NCBI GenBank assembly: GCA_014804655.1
Contig: JAAUZK010000047.1
Location: 1-62,482, forward strand
Length of the DNA stretch: 62,482 bases
Source: Lachnospiraceae bacterium
Lineage (GTDB): Bacteria; Bacillota; Clostridia; Lachnospirales; Lachnospiraceae
Direction: 5' to 3'
Shown piece by piece: positions 17,128 through 26,715 of this stretch; within the stretch, counting starts at the first letter, position 1; the number at the start of each line of letters is the position of its first letter. The notes below the pieces were generated by a model, which was not told the DNA's origin, searched no databases, and was given only the letters and a program-made list of their open reading frames with translations. A program made the translations under genes and the position numbers.

Positions 17128-18414
17128 TTACTCTATCTTGGTACCGGTCAAACGTACCACCGGCTCGTCTGTCAGGGGATCATCCCCATGTTCATAGACC
17201 GCCGTCTCCATCGTATAGATCCTGTCTTTGGACTCTGTTGAACCGAGAGATCTTAAACCGGTATAGTTCATAATCGTAGTTCTATCAGTATAACTCCACC
17301 CTGTATCACAATCCTCTAAAATCAGATCCACCGGTGCTCCCGATCCGACTACCCCCGGCAGATCAAGATTCAGGTTCGTAAAATATCTGCCGTAAGTCTT
17401 ACCGTCTGCATCTAACCCTTCACATATCTTAATGCTGGCCCGATAACCGAACGGCACCGGCTGCGCAGGCGTACCATCATCCGCCAGAAAATCATTGCCT
17501 TCACCTATAGTCTCATCCGTGTCGGAATCTAAGATATTCTGCCGGATGATGTAAACATTGACCGGCAGTTTATCTTTATTCTCTACAATGATCTCATCCA
17601 CATTACTCGTCTTATATCTGGGTGCATAGAAGAGATAAACACTCTTCAGTTCAATAGGATTTCCCTCTTCGTCAAGCGTCTGTGCATTATTGAAAAACAC
17701 CTTGTCTTTGGTCGTATATTTCTTATATTCGTCCGGCACCTCGGCAAAACCGCTTTCGTAATCATATCTCACTTTCGCCACGGTCGTCATGAAGCCGCCC
17801 TGATCTTCCTGCTCGATTTTCAATGTAATCGTCCGTTTCAAATGCTGTGCAAAATCATCTGCCGTCCATCTCGTTCCGGTAATGCCTTCGGGATGCTGGC
17901 GGGTTTCATACAGCTTATAGACTTCCTCATCCTCGCCGTTCTCATTGACTCTATTTCTCACCCGCTGGATATAGGTGGCGCTGTCCATACCGCTGACCGT
18001 ATTCATGAACAAAATTTCCTCGGTGTTCTGCGCATCATAGCTGCCTGCCGAAGAAACGCTCGGATTCAATGTCACTACCACATCAAACATATCCCTACCC
18101 GACTCATCGTTAATAACACCGCTACGCGTAAACGTATAAACAGTATGTTCACTTCCATCTGATGCAGTTGCAATCGTCGTATCATCCACGTCGTAACTGA
18201 ATTTCGTGTCATCCAGCAGATCTTCCAGTTTCTCTTTCTCAAAGATTTCCATTTCATTTTGCGCAAGCGTTGTCGCACGCATAAGATGTCTGCTCCTGCC
18301 GTTGACACGATGCGAGGAGACAAACCCGCGAAGCATTGGTGCAATAATTAACGCCAGAATAATTACTGCAATCATAAGCTCCAGCAAAGTAAAACCTTTA
18401 TTATTCTTTTTCAC
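17128..18414 (-). CDS. Type IV prepilin-like protein (PilV/GspI-like), GTG start
   Basis: 428 residues starting VKKNNKG|FTLLELMIAVIILA, a prepilin signal with Glu at +5. I choose GTG 18414 because GGGGGAG lies 5 nt upstream and the leader then has the expected length. An upstream ATG at 18456 would add 14 unrelated residues. The C-terminal 350 residues form an unrecognised, mostly polar domain. It lies 68 nt after pilO and 33 nt before the PilX-like gene. Confidence 0.85.
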   Translation of the reverse strand: MKKNNKGFTLLELMIAVIILALIIAPMLRGFVSSHRVNGRSRHLMRATTLAQNEMEIFEKEKLEDLLDDTKFSYDVDDTTIATASDGSEHTVYTFTRSGVINDESGRDMFDVVVTLNPSVSSAGSYDAQNTEEILFMNTVSGMDSATYIQRVRNRVNENGEDEEVYKLYETRQHPEGITGTRWTADDFAQHLKRTITLKIEQEDQGGFMTTVAKVRYDYESGFAEVPDEYKKYTTKDKVFFNNAQTLDEEGNPIELKSVYLFYAPRYKTSNVDEIIVENKDKLPVNVYIIRQNILDSDTDETIGEGNDFLADDGTPAQPVPFGYRASIKICEGLDADGKTYGRYFTNLNLDLPGVVGSGAPVDLILEDCDTGWSYTDRTTIMNYTGLRSLGSTESKDRIYTMETAVYEHGDDPLTDEPVVRLTGTKIE

Positions 18415-18482
18415 TGCGTCTCCCCCTATCCCGATATCATTATGATTCCATAACATGTCGAAGACTCTCTGCCAACTATCTC

Positions 18483-19232
18483 TTAATCTTCTACCTCTGC
18501 CTCTGTATCTGCACTCTCTGCCTCAGCTTCGTCATTCTCATCTTCCTGACCTCCGCCGATTCGTGTCGAACCGCCGTTCAGGGAACCGAATACATTGGTC
18601 GTTCCTGTTAAGACGCCGGAAATATTCTGTTCCGCATAAGGCACTTCCGTTCCGGTCAGATAATAGAAATTTAACTGCATATTTCCCTTCAAATATCCGT
18701 CCTCGGTTGTTGTAAGGCTGACTGTGGAGAGAGATTTTCTGGAATCCATCCCATATATGTAATTCAGGACATTTTTCAATCCATTATTCGTAGTCGTTAT
18801 CCCGACCGTACTTTCCAGAGAATACATGGCAATACCGTCATCCTGAAGCTCATATCCCTCTTCCGTGGAAGTAGCTCCCGCGTAAGGTACTATTTGAGCG
18901 GTCTTCAAACTGACATTGGGCACCCTCACCTCATTCGCCTCTACCAGCTCCATGTTATACAGATACATGACCTGATCTTCGATCCTGACTCCTGACGCAA
19001 AACTGTCAATGATCACATCGCCCTCAGTCTTCATCTGTTCCGTGCTTGCAATATACTGATCCTTCTTCCCATTGAGGATCTCGAGCCGGTCCACCGTCGT
19101 CTTCAATTCCACATTCTGCGTGTTGATCTCTTCCGTCTTTGCCATATTATTCTTGTAGATAAGCTGCCATGAACAGACAACCGCCAGGATTCCGAACACG
19201 ATTAATAACAGCTGTATTTCACTTTTTTTCAT
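18483..19232 (-). CDS. pilO: PilO-like inner-membrane alignment protein
   Basis: 249 residues: a single N-terminal membrane helix (about residues 6-24), a predicted coiled coil (about 30-65) and a small ferredoxin-like periphery domain, the PilO arrangement. PilO pairs with PilN to join the pilus motor to the assembly platform. The C-terminus is acidic and disordered (about the last 30 residues). It starts 12 nt after the pilM-pilN fusion gene with a GGAGGAAGGA ribosome site. The family is called from layout and position because PilO sequence is weakly conserved. Confidence 0.78.
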   Translation of the reverse strand: MKKSEIQLLLIVFGILAVVCSWQLIYKNNMAKTEEINTQNVELKTTVDRLEILNGKKDQYIASTEQMKTEGDVIIDSFASGVRIEDQVMYLYNMELVEANEVRVPNVSLKTAQIVPYAGATSTEEGYELQDDGIAMYSLESTVGITTTNNGLKNVLNYIYGMDSRKSLSTVSLTTTEDGYLKGNMQLNFYYLTGTEVPYAEQNISGVLTGTTNVFGSLNGGSTRIGGGQEDENDEAEAESADTEAEVED

Positions 19233-19244
19233 CCGTCCTTCCTC

Positions 19245-20900
19245 CTATTCCAAAGTCTCTTCGTCAGCTCCGGCTGCCGCATCATCGCTGTCCACAGACG
19301 GATCCAATATTGCCGGCAATGGTGTCGGTTCGTTCAAACCGCCCTTATAGATAACCTGAATCACGAAGCTCACCTTCGGTTCTTCTTCTATAACTTCTCC
19401 ATCCATCACGGCGCCGCTATCCGTCATGCCGGCAATCTCTACGCCGGCTACACTCTCAAAAGTACGGAACTCCTGAACCAGCTTCGCAGCTTCCTTCTTA
19501 TCCGCAACCGTCACCGAAAGGCTCACGCCATTCAGATCTGCGTTAAAAGACTTTACATTCAGGGACGCCGGCATCTTCTGCTGCATCTCTTCAATAAAAG
19601 CGACCAGATCATTATTCAGTGTCACTGTATTACTCCGGAAAAAAGTAAGTTTATCATATGTATATTTCTGCTGTAAATACTCTTTATAAATGGTCTCCGC
19701 TTCCGCCAGTTCCGTGATCCTGTTGTTCAGCCTGGTATTTTCATCTCTTGCCGACTTCAGGCTGAGATAGGAAGTCACTCCAAGGACTATCGCAATTATA
19801 AATGCTGCCACTGAAAAGAGAATCGCAACCTTAAATCTGTCCTTTTCATCCGGAAGCAACTCAAAGGACTTCTTCTCCTTCTCCTTCTCACTCATGAAAC
19901 CGATCGGCGCCATCGATGCACCGATACAGGTCAGGAATTCACCGAAACTCTCCTCTTTAAAGAATTTCTCAAGCTGTAAACCTTTGATCTCACGAAGCGG
20001 TTCCAGAGGTATCTCAATCGCGTTTGAAATCAGTTCGGCAAGTCCCTTAAAATCCCCGCCGAGACCGGTCAGGTATGACTTCTCGATAACCGCGCCGTTG
20101 TTACGTGAGAAATAATCCACAACACGCGATATGCCGCTGACCAAATAACTGAGGGACTGCGCAAGCTCATCGTTCATACAGTCGCTGTTCTTAAACGTGC
20201 GTACTGCTTCTTCATAATCCGGCTTGCTAAAATCCGGCATCTCCATCATTGCAAAGATGGCATCCTCTACGCCGTAAGCAACCGTTCTCTGCAGTACAAT
20301 CGCCTGATCCTGGAGGATCGTAACCATTGTAGAGCTCTCGTCTACCTTAACGACCATCTGGACGCCCGTGTCACAATGTTTACGGATAATCTGGTAGATA
20401 CTGTTACCGCTATAGTCCAACGCAACAACATTACAGCCTAATGCCTGTGCCAATTGCAGGTAACTTGCCACCATAGCTTTGGGTACCGCGAAAACAAGTA
20501 CCTTGTACTGCTTCGTACCATTCTCATTTTCCAGCGTACTGATAATGCTGTGTCCAACTTCGTACTGCTGCAGATCTACAGGGAAATAATCAGACACATT
20601 CGCCTGTATCAATTCTTTTACTTTATTTTCTTTAACAAAGGGAATGACGATCTCCCTGTTCGCGATCTTCGTGGAACTCATGGAAAAGATGATCTGCTTC
20701 GTCTTAATCTTGTTCTCCGTAAGCGCCGTCTTAATAGTATTGACCAGTTCCTCATTGACGTCCAGTATTCCGTCATTCACCGTTCCCTGCGGTGTCTTTA
20801 TACTGATCGAGCGGTACACCTTCGGATTCTTGGTCTTGTAATCTTCCTCGCAGATCCTGATCTTGGAAGCTCCTATTTCTATTCCCAGTATCTTTGGCAT
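19245..20900 (-). CDS. pilM/pilN: PilM-PilN fusion protein
   Basis: 551 residues. Residues 1-340 are an actin-like PilM ATPase (MPKILGIEIGASKIRICE at the nucleotide-binding start, and GLGGDFKGLAELI near residue 280). A membrane helix follows near 360-382 (VAILFSVAAFIIAIVLGV). A coiled coil and a PilN domain run to about residue 500, with an acidic tail. PilM and PilN are separate proteins in Pseudomonas and Neisseria; here the cytoplasmic ring component and its membrane partner are one chain. The start at ATG 20900 has GGGGAA upstream; a 24-codon longer reading is possible but not supported. Confidence 0.88.
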   Translation of the reverse strand: MPKILGIEIGASKIRICEEDYKTKNPKVYRSISIKTPQGTVNDGILDVNEELVNTIKTALTENKIKTKQIIFSMSSTKIANREIVIPFVKENKVKELIQANVSDYFPVDLQQYEVGHSIISTLENENGTKQYKVLVFAVPKAMVASYLQLAQALGCNVVALDYSGNSIYQIIRKHCDTGVQMVVKVDESSTMVTILQDQAIVLQRTVAYGVEDAIFAMMEMPDFSKPDYEEAVRTFKNSDCMNDELAQSLSYLVSGISRVVDYFSRNNGAVIEKSYLTGLGGDFKGLAELISNAIEIPLEPLREIKGLQLEKFFKEESFGEFLTCIGASMAPIGFMSEKEKEKKSFELLPDEKDRFKVAILFSVAAFIIAIVLGVTSYLSLKSARDENTRLNNRITELAEAETIYKEYLQQKYTYDKLTFFRSNTVTLNNDLVAFIEEMQQKMPASLNVKSFNADLNGVSLSVTVADKKEAAKLVQEFRTFESVAGVEIAGMTDSGAVMDGEVIEEEPKVSFVIQVIYKGGLNEPTPLPAILDPSVDSDDAAAGADEETLE

Positions 20901-21001
20901 TGATATTCCCCTTTCATCGATTCCGTATACAGGAACCGTCCATTTATCTATTATATAAAAATCATATTTCATGCAATGATCTTTTTTTCAACATTAATAT
21001 T

Positions 21002-21760
21002 CTATAATCCAAGCCATGATAAATACCATGTTATCATTTGATCTCCCACCAGCGCGGAAATCATAATCCCAACGGACAAATACGGACCAAAAGCAAGCAC
21101 ATGCCCCTGTCCGCTTATCTTCATACGCGCAACATGCACGACAGACCCGATGATACATCCCAAGACGAAAGCTAACAAGATCTGTTTCCATCCAAGCAGG
21201 AGACCTCCCGCCGCCATCAGTTTAATATCACCGCCGCCAATGCCGCGTCCCTTTGTAACTAAATGAACAATATAGAGAAAGCCACTGACAATAAAGAAGC
21301 CGACTGCATAGTCAAGCCAATCAGCATAGTCTGTCACTATGCGAATCAGCCCCAATGTCAGTATAAATATGTTGATCCCCACGGGGATCTCATATGTACG
21401 AAAATCGATCACGCTTAAGGTGATCAACGCAGAGGTAAGCAGCGCATAAAGTAGGGCTTCCACGCTTACACCATACACCGCAAACACGGTGCAGTAGAGC
21501 ACTCCGTTCAGCAGCTCGATGAGAGGATACTGAACGGAGATCTTCTGTTTACATCTGCGACACTTTCCTCCGAGACACAGATAGCTGAATACCGGCACGA
21601 GATCGTACCATTTCAGCTGATACCCGCAATTCATACAGTGTGACCGTATTTTAACGATATTCTCCTGTTTCGGAATGCGGAAGATGCAGACATTTAAGAA
21701 GCTGCCGATCACGATCCCGTAGAGGAATATGATTATGTAGAGCATTATTGCGGGTAGCAT
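21002..21760 (-). CDS. pilD: Type IV prepilin peptidase/N-methyltransferase
   Basis: This membrane aspartyl protease cleaves the Gly-Phe bond of prepilins and methylates the new N-terminus. The 252 residues show the N-terminal methylase region with two cysteine pairs (C42/C45 and C67/C70) and about seven membrane helices. The two catalytic aspartates are D119 (VIDFRTYEIP) and D178 (GIGGGDIKLMAAGG). It lies 32 nt behind the major pilin gene and 101 nt before pilM-pilN, and its substrates are the five prepilin-like proteins of the operon. Confidence 0.95.
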   Translation of the reverse strand: MLPAIMLYIIIFLYGIVIGSFLNVCIFRIPKQENIVKIRSHCMNCGYQLKWYDLVPVFSYLCLGGKCRRCKQKISVQYPLIELLNGVLYCTVFAVYGVSVEALLYALLTSALITLSVIDFRTYEIPVGINIFILTLGLIRIVTDYADWLDYAVGFFIVSGFLYIVHLVTKGRGIGGGDIKLMAAGGLLLGWKQILLAFVLGCIIGSVVHVARMKISGQGHVLAFGPYLSVGIMISALVGDQMITWYLSWLGL

Positions 21761-21792
21761 AGCCTGTGTCCTTTCAAATTATCAATGTCAGA

Positions 21793-22287
21793 TTAGAATA
21801 CCTTAGGATCAGCTGCTGTTGAAGCTGTGGCCGTAGGTGAATCCATCCAGCCGACTGATGAAACCTTGATCTGATTGTTAGCATCAATAGTTACCTGCAG
21901 ATTCGGTGCAGTTGATCCACCACCATATGTAGATGATGTAACTTTAACCTCAGCAGGAGTTATAGTCGCTAAGATTTCAGTATCAAGTGCCGTAGGCGTA
22001 GTAGCATTTACGCCCTGCATACCTGTACTATCAAAAGTATAAGTTACGGTTATGGGAGTTCCGCCGCCCTGTAACTGTGTTACGACTGCTTCCTCTGCAC
22101 TTGCCATCTTAATAACATTAGCCACTTCTGAGATGGATGTATTATCCTTCTGCAGTCTGGACTTCTCCACATATCTCAGATACTGAGGAGCCAATACACC
22201 GATCAATACTGCCATGATCGCAACAACGATGATCAACTCTACAAGGGAGAAACCTTTGTTTGTTAATGATTTCTGTTCTCTTTTCAT
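21793..22287 (-). CDS. pilA: Major type IV pilin
   Basis: 164 residues. The leader MKREQKSLTNKG ends at Gly12 and is followed by FSLVELIIVVAIMAVLIGV, with Glu at +5. The mature pilin is about 152 residues with a globular Thr/Ala/Gly-rich domain and no disulfide cysteines. Its size, its position right behind pilC and a clear ribosome site suggest it is the major subunit, in contrast to the much longer minor pilins downstream. Confidence 0.92.
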   Translation of the reverse strand: MKREQKSLTNKGFSLVELIIVVAIMAVLIGVLAPQYLRYVEKSRLQKDNTSISEVANVIKMASAEEAVVTQLQGGGTPITVTYTFDSTGMQGVNATTPTALDTEILATITPAEVKVTSSTYGGGSTAPNLQVTIDANNQIKVSSVGWMDSPTATASTAADPKVF

Positions 22288-22329
22288 GTTTACATTCTCC
22301 TTCTTTCTTAAATTTATTAATTTTATCTT

Positions 22330-22355
22330 AAACGCTTCGCCCTACTCAAGCGCTT
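22330..22355 (-). other. Hairpin between pilC and the major pilin gene
   Basis: An 8-bp stem with one G.U pair (22330-22337 with 22348-22355) lies in the 105-nt gap. No T run follows, so it may stabilise or process the pilin mRNA rather than terminate it. Confidence 0.4.
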
Positions 22356-22392
22356 AATTCATATAGTATATCGGTAAAAATACTGATTCCTA

Positions 22393-23607
22393 TTATATGT
22401 TATCCAGAGCCTCGTACATCTTCATCATCGGTGCCAGCACTGAGGCTATCAGTACGCCGACAATTGCCGCCAGTACAATGATGATCATCGGTTCCATCAT
22501 CGCCATCAGGGACTGTACTGCCATCTCCACTTCTTCTTCATAATAATCCGCCAGCTTATCCAGCATATCTTCTATGGCACCGGATTCCTCACCAATCCTT
22601 ACCATGTGATAAACCATGGGCGGATACAATCCGCAGTCCTGCAACGGTCTGGATAAAGGTACGCCCAGCCCGATCTGCTCCTTCGCATCCAAGAGTGCCT
22701 CTTTAAACCATATATTTGTCATGGTATTCGCTACGATCTCTATCGCCTCCACCATCGGTACACCCGCTGCCATCAGTGTACTCATGGTACGTGCCATGGA
22801 AGACGCCGCCGACTTGATCGTCAAATCTTTTATTCCCGGCAGGACAATGGCAAGTTTACCGAAGACATGCTTACCGGTATTGGTGCCCGCGAATGTCTTG
22901 ATGCCAAACACTACAGCCAATACGACCGCTATGAGTATATACCACTTTGCCTTAATAAAGTCACTGGCTGTAAGAACAGCCTGGGTAATTGCCGGCAGTT
23001 CCGTATCCAGCTGTTCAAACATCGATGAATATTGCGGGATAACGAACACCAGCATGACGATAACTACGGCAATCGCCACAACCATAAGCACGATCGGGTA
23101 TATCATCGCCTTCTTAACAAGTGCCTGCGTCTTACTGCTTCTCTCAAGCTGTGTCGCCACACGATCCAGAGATGTATCCAGACTACCCGAAGCCTCACCA
23201 GCAGCTACCATGTTCACCATGATGCCCGGAAAGATCTTAGGTTCCTTTGCAAGCGACTCCGCCAGCGGTTCACCCTTCTCCATGCTGACCCTGACTTCTT
23301 CCAGCGCTTTCTTCAGTCTCTTGTTCTCCGTCTGTTCACAGAGCATCTTCATCGCTTCCAGAATGCTGACGCCCGCTCTCGTCATACTCACGAACTGACG
23401 GCAGAACACACTCAAATCTCTCGCCGTGGGCTTACCGCCAATATCGATATTAATATCCTTGGTCAACGCATTCTGCTCTGAGATGTTGACCACTGTCAGA
23501 TTCTGTCTTTTCAGTTCCGCTCTCGCTGCACCTACGGAGTCGGCATCTATACTTCCTTTCGAAGTTTTACCGGCTTTATCAACCACCTCGTATCCATAAA
23601 CTGCCAT
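22393..23607 (-). CDS. pilC: Type IV pilus inner-membrane platform protein PilC/GspF
   Basis: 404 residues with two GspF domains (about 70-190 and 275-395), each followed by membrane helices. The first contains FCRQFVSMTRAGVSILEAM, the characteristic GspF start. PilC forms the membrane platform turned by PilB and PilT. It is the first gene of the operon, with a sigma-A-like promoter about 90-115 nt upstream and a ribosome site AGAGGT. Confidence 0.95.
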   Translation of the reverse strand: MAVYGYEVVDKAGKTSKGSIDADSVGAARAELKRQNLTVVNISEQNALTKDINIDIGGKPTARDLSVFCRQFVSMTRAGVSILEAMKMLCEQTENKRLKKALEEVRVSMEKGEPLAESLAKEPKIFPGIMVNMVAAGEASGSLDTSLDRVATQLERSSKTQALVKKAMIYPIVLMVVAIAVVIVMLVFVIPQYSSMFEQLDTELPAITQAVLTASDFIKAKWYILIAVVLAVVFGIKTFAGTNTGKHVFGKLAIVLPGIKDLTIKSAASSMARTMSTLMAAGVPMVEAIEIVANTMTNIWFKEALLDAKEQIGLGVPLSRPLQDCGLYPPMVYHMVRIGEESGAIEDMLDKLADYYEEEVEMAVQSLMAMMEPMIIIVLAAIVGVLIASVLAPMMKMYEALDNI

Positions 23608-23695
23608 TTTACGACCTCTTTTCGACCTATGTATACTGCTTTTAAATCTGCTGACCGAACCTTCTCAAGCCTTCAACAAATCTTCCTCACCTTGT

Positions 23696-23723
23696 ATTTT
23701 ATCACATTTGTCTATCTTTTCAA
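23696..23723 (-). promoter_or_regulatory. Promoter of the type IV pilus operon
   Basis: TTGAAA (23718-23723), a 16-nt spacer and TAAAAT (23696-23701) on the minus strand, upstream of pilC. Confidence 0.6.
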
Positions 23724-23781
23724 GTCTTTTCAGGGTTCTTTTGTTGATAATTGTAATTTTTTCTTTCTAAATTAGGGTAAC

Positions 23782-25519
23782 TCACGGCCCATCTATGACC
23801 GGCTGCCAGACATCCCTGCCGATCCCTTCTCCGTGCAGCATATCATACTGCACTGCCTTGCAATGATTGAGTGTCTGAAGCTGTTCCTCGGTGCATTCAT
23901 GCAGTTCCACTCCCGATGCATCCCGAACGAACTTCGGAGAATATGTTTTAAAATGGCTTCTTTCATAACGCAAAATCCGCGTCATATCAGAATCCGGCAG
24001 TCCCGCATAATCGATCAGCGCCTGCGGCAGATAATACATGCTTTCTCCCGAAAAATTCAATTCTTCCTAGGAAAAATTACTCCACGCAATGACCGGTGTC
24101 GAATACAGGCGCTCCGCCTTCTCCCCGTCGCCGTTCTCTTCACCGAGTTCAAGCGCCTCCAGCACTTCCGCAGAAAAATTAGGGCAATGATCCCCGAACA
24201 TCAACAGTACCGTAGGCTGTTCCACACTTGTGAAATATTCTACAAGCTGTGAAAATGCCTGATTCGCCAGATATATTCCATTGGCATAATTGACAAGTAT
24301 GTCATAATCTTCTTTGCTCAGCTTTACACCATTTACTGTCACAGAGATAGGGTAATCATAATTCGTAACCGACTTCACGGAATAGTTCAGCGTTCTTCTA
24401 TGATTCCCTATAGACAGTGTCCATATAAACTTAGGTCCGTTGCTCTCCTCCTCTATCTCGGCAATGATCTGCTTTGCCATCGATTCATCCGAAATATAGC
24501 GCGTATAGATATCCCTATACTGCATGTCTTCCTCAAAGATCACCTGATCAAACCCCATGATTGCATATGCAACATCCCGGCCATAAAACGAGCCATAATA
24601 GGGATGTATTGCCACAGTCTCATAATCCAGTCCATTGAAATAATCCACCAAAGAGGGCACCTTACGTCCTTGCATCTGTTCGTAAGCGGAATCAGCGCGA
24701 TAGTATTTCGCATTCAGTCCGGTCAGGAACTCGATCTCTGGTGTCACTGTGCCTCCTCCGAAAACAACAGATGTCTGGTAGCCGGTAACACATCTGTCCG
24801 CAAGCTCTTTATAGGATCCCATCGGATCCTGCGAGAAGGTGATCCGATCCGTCTGTATATTATCCGTATTCCACCATGATTCATTCATAATGACGATCAC
24901 ATTCGGATAATCCTCTCCGTTCACTGCCTCTTTCGGCGGCTCCTTAGAGAGTAGAAAATCATAGCTTTCTTCTACCCGCTCCACATTGATCGTGGAAAGA
25001 CTGCTATTTTGCAGAAAGCGGTACAACACATACCGGTCAGTCTCAGGGACTAGCGGCTCTATCGCATCGATCACATATCTCTCCCCCAGAAAATGATCCG
25101 TATAAAGAAAGATAGCGGCACATATACAGCCACAGCCCAGCAACCTCGCACATACCACGATCCAGTGACGCTGACGGTTCTCTCCTGCCGTATCCTTGCC
25201 GGTTACCTTATCACTCCCCGCCTCCCGGACGGTTACACTATCCTTCCGCACTTTCCTTCCGAACCAATCCAGTGCAACCCCTGCCCCGGCAAAAAGGACG
25301 AGCATACCCACCAGCTGCACGAGCCACAGCAACCGCCATGCCTATGACGATGCCCTCAAACGCATATGGAGCTTTTATATTGTTATCGTAAAAAAAAGAA
25401 AAATAGGATTGTTCCGGACGAACAATATAATAGTCCATCAAACATGGGATATACGTAGCATACACGACACCCAATCCGATCAGAAGAAAAAAGTATAGCA
25501 CTTTTGCCTTCCTATTCAA
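23782..25519 (-). pseudogene. Broken LTA-synthase-like membrane sulfatase/phosphoglycerol transferase
   Basis: Three pieces of one protein are visible. The first has a membrane helix and ends near ...FEGIVIGMA. The second, in another frame, begins near 25330 and carries further helices and the sulfatase domain (NVIVIMNESWW; catalytic Thr region FGGGTVTPEIEF; MFGDHCPN). It ends at an in-frame TAG (24067-24069). The third continues in that same frame (EELNFSGESMYYLPQ to VWQPVIDGP). One frameshift near 25330-25345 and one nonsense codon therefore split a gene of about 575 codons. Relatives polymerise lipoteichoic acid or transfer phosphoglycerol outside the membrane. The breakpoints could be assembly errors, but a substitution-type stop plus an indel argues for decay. 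Confidence 0.82.
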
Positions 25520-25657
25520 TAGTATTATTAATTGTGTTCATATTAATTCCCGTCCATATCATTCTGTTCCTCTGTGATTTTATCTGCTTATGCTGTATCG
25601 ATGCCGGTCTGTCGGGTACAGTATACCACGACTGTTGCGCAAAGTCACCTAAATATC

Positions 25658-25686
25658 AAAAAGGCAATCCGATCCGACTGCCTTTT
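25658..25686 (-). terminator. Terminator of the Rpn-family gene
   Basis: AAAAGGCA (25659-25666) pairs with TGCCTTTT (25679-25686) around a 12-nt loop. On the minus strand a T run follows, 36 nt past the upstream gene's stop codon. Confidence 0.7.
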
Positions 25687-25721
25687 CTGATTTCTTGGGT
25701 TATTCATTATAAATTGTAAAA

Positions 25722-26618
25722 TTATACAAGTACAAGTTCTTTTTTCTTAATGATCGCTTCGACTTCTTCAACAGTTTTTTCTACAATCTTCGCTATTTGT
25801 TCCGTTGAATAACCTTCCTTGTGCATATTCATAACTACTTTTACATTTTCTTCATACCTGATTCCCTCTCCCAGATTACACACTGCACTCACATCCTTTC
25901 TCAATTTATAATCTATCGGAATGCTGTACTCCGATTTCATAATTTCCAGCTTCTCATCAGCAGATAACTCCTTCGACAGCAATGCGCTCAACAGGCGGTG
26001 TAATTCATACCTCTCATCATGCTCAGGAATTTTCCCGGTTATACCGATCAGAACAATATTCAGCAAATCAATTCTGCCTTCCCATCGATAAGTTCCTAAA
26101 AATTTATCATCTGTTAAATGCACTTGATCCATACTGTTCTCATCCATATTCATGCATACCCATATCGAGAACACACGCTTAATGTCATTATAGTTCGTCC
26201 CGGTAAAATCCCGTTCTTTCTGCGAAGAAACCAGACGACTTATATAGAAAATCGCCCTGTTTAAGACATGGTAGTGTACCGGTCCGTCTTTCTGTGCTTC
26301 CAGATTGACAATAATCTGCGATACGCCGTCCTTCATGCGGACATAGAAAATAATGTCAAATCTGATGAGTCCTTCAGCTATCTCCGCATTCTCTGTGTTC
26401 ATTCCGACAATGCGCTGCCCATCCTTGTCTTTCATAGCATTAGTCAGCCCCGGCTCTATCGGAATCACACTGCTTAAGGGATCGCCTTCAATATAGGATA
26501 CCGCCTCTTGCGGATCCATGCCATGAAACTCGTCAACAACCTATACCAGAATATGTGCCAGAATATTTTTATTTCCCAGCAGACGCTTTGCCCTATCATC
26601 ATATTGAGCGTTCCCAAA
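25722..26618 (-). pseudogene. Rpn/PD-(D/E)XK nuclease-family transposase-like gene with nonsense codon
   Basis: The intact downstream part (ATG 26519 to 25722, 265 codons) matches the Rpn recombination-promoting nuclease family: FDIIFYVRMKDG, then IIVNLEAQKD, which carries the E-x-K nuclease motif. In the same frame, upstream of that ATG, the family N-terminus is readable (YDDRAKRLLGNKNILAHIL), but it is cut by TAG at 26541-26543 and has no start codon in frame. A clear promoter lies just upstream (26639-26667). The full protein can therefore not be made without suppression; a shortened product from ATG 26519 would lack about 35 residues. The C-terminus (EQIAKIVEKTVEEVEAII) is the usual helix-turn-helix-like tail of these proteins. 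Confidence 0.75.
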
Positions 26619-26638
26619 AGCTATATGACTGTAAAGTC

Positions 26639-26667
26639 ATTATACCCCATAGTTCTCACCGTATCAA
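26639..26667 (-). promoter_or_regulatory. Near-consensus sigma-A promoter of the Rpn-family gene
   Basis: TTGATA (26662-26667), a 17-nt spacer and TATAAT (26639-26644) on the minus strand, between dprA and the Rpn-family gene. It indicates the broken gene is still transcribed. Confidence 0.75.
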
Positions 26668-26715
26668 TTGGCTTTCCCGTTGCTTTCTTCTTGTATTGCG
26701 TGTATGGTGCAACCT

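Noticed and set aside
24067..25332. Reading the LTA-synthase-like region as two intact genes
   Set aside because: The downstream piece continues the same domain in the same frame after TAG, and the upstream piece ends mid-domain.
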